Shown piece after piece: positions 1 to 7,141 of a stretch of 11,363 bases of DNA. The stretch spans positions 1 through 11,363 of the forward strand of contig CAAGGB010000282.1 of assembly GCA_900769285.1 (NCBI GenBank). Direction: 5' to 3'. Within the stretch, counting starts at the first letter, position 1. Each line of letters opens with the position of its first letter. Source of the DNA: Victivallales bacterium. Lineage in GTDB: Bacteria > Verrucomicrobiota > Lentisphaeria > Oligosphaerales > Oligosphaeraceae. The notes beneath the pieces were generated by a model. It made no database searches. It was given only the letters and a program-made list of their open reading frames with translations, and was not told the origin of the DNA. The position numbers and the translations under genes were made by a program.

Positions 1-1
1 C

Positions 2-181
2 CGCGAATACACCGAGCCGCTCCCCCGCGCCGCCCCCGCCGTCGGCATCGACGCTCTCTTCCTCGAGACCCACCCCGACCCCGCCCAGGCCCTCTCCGAC
101 GGCGCCAACTCGCTCCGCCTCGCCGACCTCCCCGCGCTCCTCAAGTCCATCAGCGACATCAACGCCCTCATCAAGGCCTGA
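2..181 (+). CDS. kdsA: 3-deoxy-8-phosphooctulonate synthase (KdsA), C-terminal 59 residues, 5' truncated by window edge
   Basis: KdsA condenses phosphoenolpyruvate with arabinose 5-phosphate to give Kdo 8-phosphate, the cytoplasmic first committed step toward the Kdo of lipopolysaccharide. Only the end of the roughly 280-residue enzyme lies in the window. The frame is open from base 2 to a TGA at 179-181. The fragment carries the family's C-terminal signature: GIDALFLETHPDP, then ALSDGANS, then a closing helix LPALLKSI. The Glu of ETHP (fragment residue 22) and the Asp of SDG (residue 33) are 11 apart, as are the two C-terminal metal ligands of metal-dependent KdsA enzymes. The N-terminal Cys/Asn position that separates metal-dependent from metal-independent forms is outside the window, so the class cannot be told. 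All ten leucines use CTC, unlike the CTG-rich genes on the other strand. The gene converges on the sialidase-like gene, with a hairpin between them. Confidence 0.95.
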   Translation, partial: REYTEPLPRAAPAVGIDALFLETHPDPAQALSDGANSLRLADLPALLKSISDINALIKA

Positions 182-212
182 TGCGCCAGTCTCCCTCCCC
201 ACAACACAAGAA

Positions 213-255
213 AACGGCGCGGTGCCCGACCATTCCGTCTAGGCACCGCGCCGTT
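213..255. terminator. Perfect 14-bp hairpin, probable bidirectional intrinsic terminator between convergent genes
   Basis: Bases 213-226 (aacggcgcggtgcc) are exactly complementary to 242-255, with a 15-nt loop. On the - strand the stem is followed by a T-rich tail (ttttcttgtgtt), which suits termination of the operon ending at 276. On the + strand the tail is weaker (gttgttcgttg) but still T-rich, so the hairpin probably also ends kdsA, whose stop lies 31 nt upstream. Confidence 0.85.
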
Positions 256-275
256 GTTCGTTGTCCCCGTTTCCT

Positions 276-1358
276 CTACAGCTCCCAGACGGTCCCGAGC
301 AGCGCGCAGTTCCCGCCGCTGGGCAACGCCTGATAGTACACCGTGAGGATGGAGCCGTCGCCCAGCTCTACCGAGCTCGGATAGCCCAAGTCGCCGCTCA
401 CGCCGTCGTCACGCAGCGTCAGCTCCTCGCCCCAGGTCTGGCCACCGTCCAGGGACACTCGCGCCCGCTGGCCGAACGGCGCCTGACGATACCCATACGT
501 CACCACGACCGCACCCGACGAATGGCGCAGCAGATGCGGCGGCGAGCCCGCCGCCAGCATCTCCGGTGCACTCCAGGTCTGGCCGCCATCCGTCGAGCGC
601 GTCAGCATCGAGTTGAACGGGCAGTGGACGCGCAACGCGCCCAGCAGCGTCCCGTCGGGCAGCTCCACCACATGGGGCTCATGACAGTCGCCCCAGCCCA
701 CGCCCGCAGGCAGCGGCACCGTGCCGCGCAGCTCCCAGGTGCGACCCTCGTCCGAGGAGGCCGCCGCCATGATGGGCGTGTCAGGGGCGTGCAGCGTGTC
801 GAGCCCTCGACGCTCGAACAGCCAGCGCTTGCCCAGGTAGAGCCAGGTACCGTCCCGCAGCACCGTGAAGCCATGCGGCGAGCTGACCGGCGCACGGCGC
901 ACCTCCCCCCAGGCCTCGCCGCCGTCCTCGCTGACACGGACAAACGAGCCGATGGTCTCCTCGCACATCCGTGGCGTCCAGGCGTCCATCACCGCGCCGG
1001 CACGACGCGTCGCCTCGTCCCACTGCCCCGTGGACGAATCACGGTGCCTGGCCAGCAGCACACGCGTGTTCGACGTGAACCAGGTCAGCGCCACACGCGA
1101 GCCGCCCAGCGGCACCAGCCCGACATCGCGGTCATCCAGCGGCGTGTTGTTGACGACCACCGGCCCGCTCCAGCTCTGCCCGTCATCGGTGCTCCGGCAG
1201 ACCACCGAGCGTCCCCAGGGGCAGATGTGCGTCCGGCGCAGCCCCGACGCGCCCACCAGCAGCGCCCCGTCTCCGAGACGGGCCACCGTCGGCCAGCCAA
1301 AGTACCCGAACGCCTCCTGCGGACGCGCACACACCACGACATCTCTCAGTTTCCTCAT
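276..1358 (-). CDS. Sialidase-fold (BNR/Asp-box) protein, probable cytoplasmic glycosidase
   Basis: A 360-residue protein of the six-bladed sialidase (neuraminidase) superfamily, of the BNR_2 type often annotated exo-alpha-sialidase. Five Asp boxes are visible: STDDGQSW (56-63), SEDGGEAW (143-150), SSDEGRTW (201-208), STDGGQTW (255-262) and SLDGGQTW (302-309). Other family hallmarks are CHEPHVVELPDGTLL around 225-239, followed by ALR at 241-243 (candidate Glu and Arg active-site residues), and GYPSSVELGDGSILTVYY around 325-342, a conserved late-blade Tyr motif. There is no signal peptide, so it should act in the cytoplasm on small imported glycans. Its ATG overlaps the stop of the upstream MATE gene (ATGA, 1355-1358), which implies translational coupling. 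The substrate is not determined: many proteins of this fold do not cleave sialic acid, and no sialic-acid catabolic genes are in view. Confidence 0.85.
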   Translation of the reverse strand: MRKLRDVVVCARPQEAFGYFGWPTVARLGDGALLVGASGLRRTHICPWGRSVVCRSTDDGQSWSGPVVVNNTPLDDRDVGLVPLGGSRVALTWFTSNTRVLLARHRDSSTGQWDEATRRAGAVMDAWTPRMCEETIGSFVRVSEDGGEAWGEVRRAPVSSPHGFTVLRDGTWLYLGKRWLFERRGLDTLHAPDTPIMAAASSDEGRTWELRGTVPLPAGVGWGDCHEPHVVELPDGTLLGALRVHCPFNSMLTRSTDGGQTWSAPEMLAAGSPPHLLRHSSGAVVVTYGYRQAPFGQRARVSLDGGQTWGEELTLRDDGVSGDLGYPSSVELGDGSILTVYYQALPSGGNCALLGTVWEL

Positions 1359-2749
1359 CGCTTCGTCATCGCTCCTCTACTTGGCTCCACACGCGCCTCG
1401 CGCGTCAGATTCCTCATCCAGTTGAACGAGTTGATCTTCACCACCGCGACCAGGCACTTCAGCACCTGGTCGCACAGCAGGCACGCATACACCACCCAGG
1501 CCGGCGCACCCAGCACATAGCGGGCCACCAGCGCCGACGGGATGACCGCGCCAAACACAAACACCGTGTCGTTCTTGAACACAAAGCTGGTGTCGCCGCC
1601 CGCCTTCACCAGCCCCATGAAGCACGGCCCCTGATAGCACCGGAACGCCGTCGTCACCGACAGCACCACCAGCACCGTGTCCGCCACCGCCAGCGTCTCC
1701 GGCGACAACGCATAGAACGACAGGAAAAGCCCGCGGCACGCATAGCAGAACGTCCCCACCATCACGCCTATCCCCGCGAAGATGACCTGCATCGTGCGCG
1801 CCTGCGTCTTCATCGTCTCAAATTCGTTGCGGCCGATGGTCTTGCCGGTCATGACGCCCACCGCGGACGCGAGACCGAACACACCCAGGCACAGCAACCC
1901 GTCGAAGATGTCCGCGATGCTGATTGCCGCCGTCGCGCTCACCTCCAGCGAGCCCACCACATAGGTCCGCGCGAACTGGTTGATGGCCCAGACCACCTGT
2001 CCGCCCATCAGCGGCGAGCCATACGTCAGCAGGTCGTGCCAGATGTCCGCGTCCCAGCGGCGGAAGTCCGACAGACGCAGCCGCAGATGACGGTCCACGC
2101 GCAACACAAAGTAAAGCACCACCGCCAGCTCGGCCAGCCGCGACACCAGCGTCGCCACCGCCGCGCCGCGAATCCCCAGAGCCGGAAAACCGCAGTGGCC
2201 GTAAATCAGCAGCCAGTTCCCCGTCACGTTCATCATCAGCGCCACGACCGAGTTGATGAGGCCAATGCGAACCATCTCCACCGAGCGCATCGCCGTGATC
2301 AGCGTCAGCGACACGCAGAACGGCACATAGCTCCACCCGACCAGCCGCAGGTACGAGGCGCCCGCCTCGATGACGCCTTCTGCCTCCGTGAAGAAGCCGA
2401 TGACCTGCCGGGAACAGCACACCGCCAGCGCCGTCACCAGCGCCGAGAACGCCACCGAGAGGCGCATCGCTATCGACACCAGGTCGCGGATGTGGCCGCA
2501 GTCGCGCCGCCCCCAGTACTGCGCCGCCAGGATGATGAGCGAGCTGTCCAGACCCATCAGCAGTATCTGCAGCACCATCTGCACCCGGTTGCCGATGTAC
2601 AGCCCCGAGATGGCGTCCTCCCCCAGCCGACCGACCATCATGTTGTCCGCGACGGACACACCCTGCGTCAGCACGCTCTGCAGGATAATCGGTATCGCCA
2701 GCGCCACCAGCGACCGGTAGTAGCCTCTGTCACGAACCCAGAACGCCAT
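1355..2749 (-). CDS. MATE family efflux transporter
   Basis: A 464-residue polytopic inner-membrane protein of the multidrug and toxic-compound extrusion family, which exchanges Na+ or H+ for cationic drugs or metabolites. The length is typical of the family and there are about twelve hydrophobic segments, arranged as two MatE halves. The first half begins with ALAIPIILQSVLTQGVSVAD followed by NMMVGRLGEDAISG (about residues 16-49), the classic helix-1/loop motif. The C-terminal half ends with GGDTSFVFKNDTVFVFG and DQVLKCLVAVVKINSFNW, as in the DinF/NorM-like branch common in anaerobes. I chose the ATG at 2749 because an AGAGGTG ribosome binding site ends 6 nt before it and the homologous sequence starts just after; a longer in-frame opening upstream would lie in the GDPD gene. 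It follows GDPD by 11 nt and overlaps the sialidase-like gene by 4 nt. The transported substrate is unknown. Confidence 0.93.
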   Translation of the reverse strand: MAFWVRDRGYYRSLVALAIPIILQSVLTQGVSVADNMMVGRLGEDAISGLYIGNRVQMVLQILLMGLDSSLIILAAQYWGRRDCGHIRDLVSIAMRLSVAFSALVTALAVCCSRQVIGFFTEAEGVIEAGASYLRLVGWSYVPFCVSLTLITAMRSVEMVRIGLINSVVALMMNVTGNWLLIYGHCGFPALGIRGAAVATLVSRLAELAVVLYFVLRVDRHLRLRLSDFRRWDADIWHDLLTYGSPLMGGQVVWAINQFARTYVVGSLEVSATAAISIADIFDGLLCLGVFGLASAVGVMTGKTIGRNEFETMKTQARTMQVIFAGIGVMVGTFCYACRGLFLSFYALSPETLAVADTVLVVLSVTTAFRCYQGPCFMGLVKAGGDTSFVFKNDTVFVFGAVIPSALVARYVLGAPAWVVYACLLCDQVLKCLVAVVKINSFNWMRNLTREARVEPSRGAMTKR

Positions 2750-2755
2750 GGGATG

Positions 2756-2762
2756 CACCTCT
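2756..2762 (-). promoter_or_regulatory. Ribosome binding site of the MATE gene
   Basis: On the - strand the sequence AGAGGTG lies 6 nt before the ATG at 2749. It overlaps the TAG stop of the GDPD gene (2763-2761). This fixes the MATE start and indicates that the two genes are translated from one message. Confidence 0.75.
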
Positions 2763-3492
2763 ACAGCCTGCCGTCCTCGCGGCAGCAGACGTCGGCGCGG
2801 TTCGTGGTGATGAAGTCGATGCCGAGGTCCACGGCACGCCGGAACGTCTCCGCCGTGTCCGTCGCCCACACATCGACGCGGATGCCGCGACGGTGATACG
2901 ACTCGACGAGCTCCGCCGTCGCGTCCAGATGCCAGATGCCGATGCGGCGGATGAGGCGGTAGTAGGCCTCCGTCGCCGCGTCGTCCATGCCGCTCGGGAT
3001 GAAGCCATGAAGCTCAAGTCCCGGCTCAATGCTGTCCGCCAGACGCAGCATCTCGGGATGGAAGCTGATGATGGAGCAGCGGTGCAGACGATTTCGGCGC
3101 CGAAGCTCCTCCAGCGCCTGGCGCGCACAGGACTCGCTGTTCTCCTTGAGCTCGACGCACAGGAAGATGTCCGGACGCCTCGCCTCGACCAGATCGAGCA
3201 GCTCCACGAAGGTCGGCAGCCGCACGCCCGCGAATTCCGACCCCTTCCAGGAGCCGAAGTCCAGCGCCTTCAGCTCGGCCAGCGTCCGCTCGCGCACTGG
3301 CCCCGCGCCGTCGCTGCAGCGCTCCAGCGTGTCGTCATGCGTGATGACCACCTCGCCGTCCGCCGTCGGATGCAGGTCGAATTCGATGGCGTCGACCGGC
3401 AGCTCCAGCGCCTTCTCGAACGCCAGCAGCGTATTCTCGGGATACAGGCCACTCAGCCCACGGTGCGCCACTATGAACGGCTTCCTCGTCAT
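2761..3492 (-). CDS. Glycerophosphodiester phosphodiesterase family protein
   Basis: A 243-residue TIM-barrel enzyme of the GDPD family, which hydrolyses glycerophosphodiesters to glycerol 3-phosphate and an alcohol. The catalytic motifs are intact: HRG (10-12) and PENT (18-21), the metal-binding E-F-D at 37-39, and the second catalytic His in THDD (His52). The C-terminus carries RVDVWATDTAETFRRAVDLG followed by IDFITTNRAD, the usual last-strand motif. There is no signal peptide, so it is cytoplasmic, like UgpQ-type enzymes. I chose the ATG at 3492 because the product then begins MTRKPFIVAHRG, as is standard for the family, and AGGAG (3504-3508) lies 11 nt upstream. The longer open frame runs back into the tRNA gene and is not coding. 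It is the first gene of the GDPD-MATE-sialidase-like operon. Codon use is more mixed here than in the strongly G-ending genes nearby. Confidence 0.93.
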   Translation of the reverse strand: MTRKPFIVAHRGLSGLYPENTLLAFEKALELPVDAIEFDLHPTADGEVVITHDDTLERCSDGAGPVRERTLAELKALDFGSWKGSEFAGVRLPTFVELLDLVEARRPDIFLCVELKENSESCARQALEELRRRNRLHRCSIISFHPEMLRLADSIEPGLELHGFIPSGMDDAATEAYYRLIRRIGIWHLDATAELVESYHRRGIRVDVWATDTAETFRRAVDLGIDFITTNRADVCCREDGRL

Positions 3493-3553
3493 CTTGCTCG
3501 AAACTCCTCTGCTGGTTGCTTGGTTGCCTTGCGCGCGGTGTCCGCACGAAACG
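3493..3553 (-). promoter_or_regulatory. Leader/promoter region of the GDPD operon (position inferred)
   Basis: Only about 60 nt separate the end of the tRNA terminator's T-tract from the GDPD ATG. If the terminator works, the promoter and leader of the three-gene operon must fit here, or the promoter must overlap the terminator. AGGAG at 3504-3508 is the ribosome binding site. I see no convincing -35/-10 pair, so the promoter is inferred from layout only. Confidence 0.3.
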
Positions 3554-3591
3554 AAAAAAGCCTCCCGCGGCCGATATGGCCGGGAGAGGCT
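3554..3591 (-). terminator. Intrinsic terminator downstream of tRNA-Gly
   Basis: On the - strand a GC-rich hairpin, agcctctcccggcc paired with ggccgcgggaggct around the loop atatc (3559-3591, with a small bulge), is followed directly by six T residues (3554-3559) and ttcg. It begins about 10 nt after the encoded CCA of the tRNA, so it ends the tRNA transcript. Confidence 0.88.
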
Positions 3592-3600
3592 GAAAGGGAA

Positions 3601-3674
3601 TGGAGCGGGTGAAGGGAGTCGAACCCTCCTAGCCAGCTTGGGAAGCTGGAGCATTACCGATATGCTACACCCGC
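3601..3674 (-). tRNA. tRNA-Gly (anticodon CCC), 3' CCA encoded
   Basis: The 74-nt - strand sequence folds into a full cloverleaf. The acceptor is GCGGGTG/CACCCGC, perfectly paired. The D stem is GCAT/ATGC with loop ATCGGTA. The anticodon stem is CCAGC/GCTGG with loop TTCCCAA, giving anticodon CCC. The variable loop has 4 nt. The T stem is GAGGG/CCCTT (one G-T pair) with loop TTCGACT. The discriminator base is T and CCA is encoded. It reads GGG glycine codons. It is flanked by a candidate promoter and a strong terminator, so it looks like an independent unit. Confidence 0.96.
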
Positions 3675-3705
3675 GTCTCGTGAGTGGCTCCTGAAAACGC
3701 TACTT

Positions 3706-3733
3706 AATCTACACCGACTTCACGCCTTTGCAA
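3706..3733 (-). promoter_or_regulatory. Candidate sigma-70-type promoter of the tRNA-Gly gene
   Basis: On the - strand TTGCAA (3733-3728) is separated by 16 nt from TAGATT (3711-3706), four of six matches to each of TTGACA and TATAAT. A start near 3699 would lie about 25 nt before the mature 5' end at 3674. The segment is conspicuously AT-rich for this window. Assigned by eye. Confidence 0.45.
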
Positions 3734-3758
3734 GCGGACGCGGCAAAAAAAGTCGCTC

Positions 3759-5387
3759 TCAGCCCTCGCCCCCCTGACCAGACAGCTCCCGGCGGATGAC
3801 GACCAGCCGACGACGACGCATCGACTCCTCGAACTCCATCGTCGCGGCCAGGATGCTCTCCAGCGAGCTGAACGTGTCACGACGACGACCCAAAAAACGG
3901 CGCGCCTCGCCCAGCACCGACGACAGCTCCACCGTCATCCCCGCCTCCAGCGTCGCCGACAGGTGCTCCGCCGACAGCGCCTCACGCAGAAAGTCCTCAT
4001 GCAGCAGACGCATCATCAACCGATACCGGCGCGTGATCTCCGCCGCCAGGAACTTTCCGCGCCGATAGCTGGAGTAGAACGGCGTCAGCAGCGCCACCAC
4101 CCGCTCGCGCTGGCGGATGGAGTCAAAGCGGCCGCTCACCAAATCCAACTGCGACATGGCCATGCGATAGGCGTCCACGTCGCCGAACGTCAGCCGCCGG
4201 ATGATGGTCTCGGGCGCCTGACCCGTGCGCAGCCCGATGATGAACACCCGCCGTATCACCTCCGACGAGAACCGGTCCAGGGATTCGTTCCAGCGCCGCA
4301 GCTCGTCGCCCGCCAGACCGAAGACCGCCAGCGCAAACCGATGCGCGCCGTCCGGCAGGCACAGCAGCTCGTTGCCCACCATCATCACCGGCGGATACAG
4401 CCCCGACAGACGCTGCAGCTCGCTGAACAGCGCCGCGCCATAGCCATCGCCGCTCCCCACGCGATGCCCCAGCTCCATGATGCGCATCACACAGTCCGCC
4501 AGCGCCGACAGCGCCGACTCCAGCCAGCGCAGCAGCTCCGACGACCCCAGACGGCCCTGCCGGAACAGCAGCCGCAGATGCGACAGGCTCGCGTTGCGCG
4601 ACACATGCCGTGACAGCCATCGCGTCACCGCGTGACGGCACAGCACCCGATCGCCCGTGTGCACCACCGTCGGCCACGTCTCCAGAAGGCGCGTGTCACC
4701 GCACCACGACAGCACCCGCCACAGCAGCGCCTCCGGCAGCCGCTCCTGGCGCAGCGCCACCCGCAGAAAGTCCCGCAGCATGTCCGGGTCCAGCCCCGCC
4801 GCCGAGCGCCGCTCCAGCTCGCGCAGCATCCAGGCGCCCGCCTGCTCGCCGTCCATCAGCCACAGCAGCTCCACGCCCAGCTCCATCACCGTGTCCACCA
4901 TCACGTTGCGGCGAACATACGAGTCCACCGCCTTCGTCAGCGCCTCCGGAAAGCTGGCGCGCTGCAACACCTCGCATCGCGTCAGCGCCGGCAGCGCCCG
5001 CGACGGCACCAGCGCCATCGGCGACAGCTCCGAGGCCGACGACCGTTCCGCGTCTATCGACGCCGCCTCCTCGGACAGCTCGCCCGCCGTCAGCAGACGC
5101 CGCTCCTCCGACTCCAGCAACGCATGGTACTCGGCCATCACCGCGCCGCCCGCACGCTTGGGCGGGCTGTCCAGATACAGCCCGATGACCTCGGAGACCA
5201 GCTCGCCCGCCTCGGCGAACGGCGCGCCGCCCACCGCCGACGCCACCTGGCGCATCCGCGCCAGCTCCGAGGCCGGATAGTCCGGATTCAGCCGGCGCAA
5301 GTCTTCCAGGAACGCCCTGAGACGAGGCCAGCCGTCCTGTCCCGACCACGACATGCCGTCGCCAGCCCTCGTTGCTGCGGCAGCCAT
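3759..5387 (-). CDS. Uncharacterised helical protein, 542 residues, second gene after the SUMF1-like gene
   Basis: I do not recognise a family. The product is 542 residues, with no signal peptide and no clear membrane helix, so it is probably soluble and cytoplasmic. It is rich in Leu, Arg, Glu and Ala and looks almost wholly alpha-helical. Successive amphipathic helices such as VDTVMELGVELLWLMDG, LRDFLRVALRQERLPEALLW and LLRWLESALSALADCVMRIM suggest a HEAT/TPR-like solenoid. The C-terminal 130 residues have long basic helices (RRYRLMMRLLHEDFLREAL, EEFESMRRRR-like end). No catalytic motif stands out. The chosen ATG (5387) lies 14 nt after the upstream stop, with GAGGGG (5398-5403) 10 nt before it. 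A second ATG at 5354 (MSWSG) also has GAGGG in front and is a fair alternative. The short gap makes it co-transcribed with the SUMF1-like gene. Codons are strongly G-ending, which supports it as real. Confidence 0.8.
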   Translation of the reverse strand: MAAAATRAGDGMSWSGQDGWPRLRAFLEDLRRLNPDYPASELARMRQVASAVGGAPFAEAGELVSEVIGLYLDSPPKRAGGAVMAEYHALLESEERRLLTAGELSEEAASIDAERSSASELSPMALVPSRALPALTRCEVLQRASFPEALTKAVDSYVRRNVMVDTVMELGVELLWLMDGEQAGAWMLRELERRSAAGLDPDMLRDFLRVALRQERLPEALLWRVLSWCGDTRLLETWPTVVHTGDRVLCRHAVTRWLSRHVSRNASLSHLRLLFRQGRLGSSELLRWLESALSALADCVMRIMELGHRVGSGDGYGAALFSELQRLSGLYPPVMMVGNELLCLPDGAHRFALAVFGLAGDELRRWNESLDRFSSEVIRRVFIIGLRTGQAPETIIRRLTFGDVDAYRMAMSQLDLVSGRFDSIRQRERVVALLTPFYSSYRRGKFLAAEITRRYRLMMRLLHEDFLREALSAEHLSATLEAGMTVELSSVLGEARRFLGRRRDTFSSLESILAATMEFEESMRRRRLVVIRRELSGQGGEG

Positions 5388-5401
5388 CGCAGGCCCGCCC
5401 C

Positions 5402-7141
5402 TCACTTCGCGGACGCCGCCGCCGGACGCGGCATCCGCACGAGCGCCACGCGGAAACCAATCGTCTCGTCGTGGAACGAGGGCGTGGCGAAGTCGCGCGC
5501 GTAAGAGCGCGCCGCGCCCAGCCCGCCGAGCCAACTGCCGCCGCGGTGGACCCGCAGCGACTCGGCGTCCTCCGGCCCGGTCGGCTCGACCTGCTTCACG
5601 CCGCCCACATACGTCCCGTACAGGTCACGGCACCATTCGGACACATTGCCGTGCATGTCATGCAGCCCCCAGGCGTTCGGACGGAACTTGCCCACCGGCG
5701 CCAGCGCCGCGTAGCCGTCCTCCGTCCCGGAGACATTGCCGTACAGCGTCATCACCAGGTCGTCGTCCCCGAACGAGAACGCGCCCGTCGAGCCTGCTCG
5801 GCAGGCGTACTCCCACTGCGCCTCCGTCGGCAGCGTGTAGATGTAGTCCTCCGGCAGCCTTCCGGCCAGCCGCTCCTGGTTCGTCAGCTTCCGGCAGAAC
5901 AGCATCGCGTCCTCCCAGCTCACGTTCTCAACCGGCAGCTCCGGCGAGCCCTGCCGGAACGACGGGTTCTTCTCCATCAGCGCCAGCCACTGGCCCTGCG
6001 TCACCTCATGCCGTCCCAGCCAGTACCCATGGCGCAGCTCGACCGGATGACGCTGGTCACCCGACTGCTCGCCACGCTCGCGACCCATCTGGAAATTGCC
6101 CGGACGGACGAAGCACAGCTCCATCTCGGAGGCCTTGCCCCCCGCGAACGCGACCTTCCACGGACGACGCGCCCGCGGCCCCTCCACCGGCTTCAGCTCC
6201 ACCTTGAACGACTGCTCACCAAACCAGTCGCACGAGTAGTACGCCGTCGCCGCGCCATACGACTCCATGCCGCGAGCCGTCACCACACGCAACGTCACCT
6301 TCTCGCCCTTCCGCACGTCGCGCACCAGCGGCATCACCTCCCACTCGCCGTCGATGTGCGCCAGCGCCGGGACCTCCTTGCCGTCCATCCAGGCGGACAC
6401 ACGCAGCGTCGTCACCGCATGACGGCGCACCTCATCGAGCAGCTTCAGCAGCTCGGCGTCCGTCGGGGCGACGGCCCTCGCCGAGGACAGCAGCTCCAGC
6501 GCCTTGTCCCAACTGCCCGCATCCATCAGGCCACGCGCCTGCTCCAGCAGCCGGCGAAGCTCCTCCGCTATCCGTGCCTCCAGCGAACGGTCACACTGGT
6601 CAAACAGCTCCAGCGCCCGCATCATCTCGCCGCGCTCGAACACCTCGCCCGCCGACTTCATCAGCGTCGTCACGCCCTGAAGTGCCTGGTCCGTCAGCGA
6701 CACGCCCAGCCGCTCGCACACGTCGATGAGCAGGTCGCCCAACTGCCGACGACGAACCAGATACTGCGAACGCCGCGTCTCGTTCTCCGCCAGCCAGCCC
6801 AGCTCACCCTTGCAGCCGGCCATCGCCAGCTCCGCGCCCTCGTCGTCCGACGGATTCGCGTTCATCTTCGCCTCCGCCTCCGCACAGAGCGCCTTCGCGC
6901 GGTCGAAGTGCTCACCGAACGTCTGCGCACGCTCGAAGCGCGTCTTCTCCAGCTCCTCCAACTGCCGCCGCAGCTCGCGCAGCTCGCGGGCCTTCAGCGT
7001 CCGGATGCCGCTGACCGAGTTGATCGTGATCTGCCGGCCCGCCGTCTGCGCCCCGCAGGGCACCACCAGCAGACAGCCCGCCGCGGCCATCGCCAACGCC
7101 CGAACCGCCGTTGACTTCCCCGAGCTTCCGACTCCTCTCAT
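5402..7141 (-). CDS. Exported SUMF1/FGE-like domain protein lacking the FGE catalytic cysteines
   Basis: A 579-residue protein. Residues 1-31 form a signal peptide (basic start, then ALAMAAAGCLLVVPCGAQ); the VVPC site is not a good lipobox, so cleavage by signal peptidase I is favoured. Residues about 50-130 are charged and coiled-coil-like, and about 160-240 look like TPR/helical hairpins (RGEMMRALELFDQC, GSWDKALELLSSAR). Residues about 245-325 look beta-rich. The C-terminal 230 residues are a formylglycine-generating-enzyme (SUMF1/PvdO/EgtB-type C-lectin) fold: FVRPGNFQMG, GRHEVTQGQW, PVENVSWEDAMLFC, LPTEAQWEYACRAG, NAWGLHDMHGNVSEWC and RVHRGGSW. After GGSW, where true FGE has the MCHRSYC-type cysteine pair, the sequence is LGGLGAARSY. 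Aerobic-type sulfatase activation is therefore unlikely. The start at 7141 has AGGA 8 nt upstream; in-frame ATGs at 7159 and 7174 are alternatives. Confidence 0.9.
   Translation of the reverse strand: MRGVGSSGKSTAVRALAMAAAGCLLVVPCGAQTAGRQITINSVSGIRTLKARELRELRRQLEELEKTRFERAQTFGEHFDRAKALCAEAEAKMNANPSDDEGAELAMAGCKGELGWLAENETRRSQYLVRRRQLGDLLIDVCERLGVSLTDQALQGVTTLMKSAGEVFERGEMMRALELFDQCDRSLEARIAEELRRLLEQARGLMDAGSWDKALELLSSARAVAPTDAELLKLLDEVRRHAVTTLRVSAWMDGKEVPALAHIDGEWEVMPLVRDVRKGEKVTLRVVTARGMESYGAATAYYSCDWFGEQSFKVELKPVEGPRARRPWKVAFAGGKASEMELCFVRPGNFQMGRERGEQSGDQRHPVELRHGYWLGRHEVTQGQWLALMEKNPSFRQGSPELPVENVSWEDAMLFCRKLTNQERLAGRLPEDYIYTLPTEAQWEYACRAGSTGAFSFGDDDLVMTLYGNVSGTEDGYAALAPVGKFRPNAWGLHDMHGNVSEWCRDLYGTYVGGVKQVEPTGPEDAESLRVHRGGSWLGGLGAARSYARDFATPSFHDETIGFRVALVRMPRPAAASAK

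Noticed and set aside
261..1520. 419-codon + strand open frame downstream of kdsA
   Set aside because: It lies antisense to the sialidase-like gene with its five Asp boxes, begins inside the terminator region, and has a shadow-type composition.
3741..3760. Seven-T run on the - strand just after the helical protein gene as an intrinsic terminator
   Set aside because: Only a 3-bp GCT/AGC pairing precedes the T-run, so no stable hairpin is present. It may slow polymerase but I cannot call it a terminator.
7040..7110. Lipoprotein signal in the SUMF1-like protein (cysteine in VVPC)
   Set aside because: The position before Cys is Pro, not Gly, Ala or Ser, so it does not fit the lipobox. An ordinary signal peptide is more likely.
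5372..7114. Long + strand open frame of 580 codons opposite the SUMF1-like gene
   Set aside because: It is the mirror of a well-supported gene in GC-rich DNA. Its product is rich in Arg, His, Gln and Pro with no domain, and it has no plausible function.
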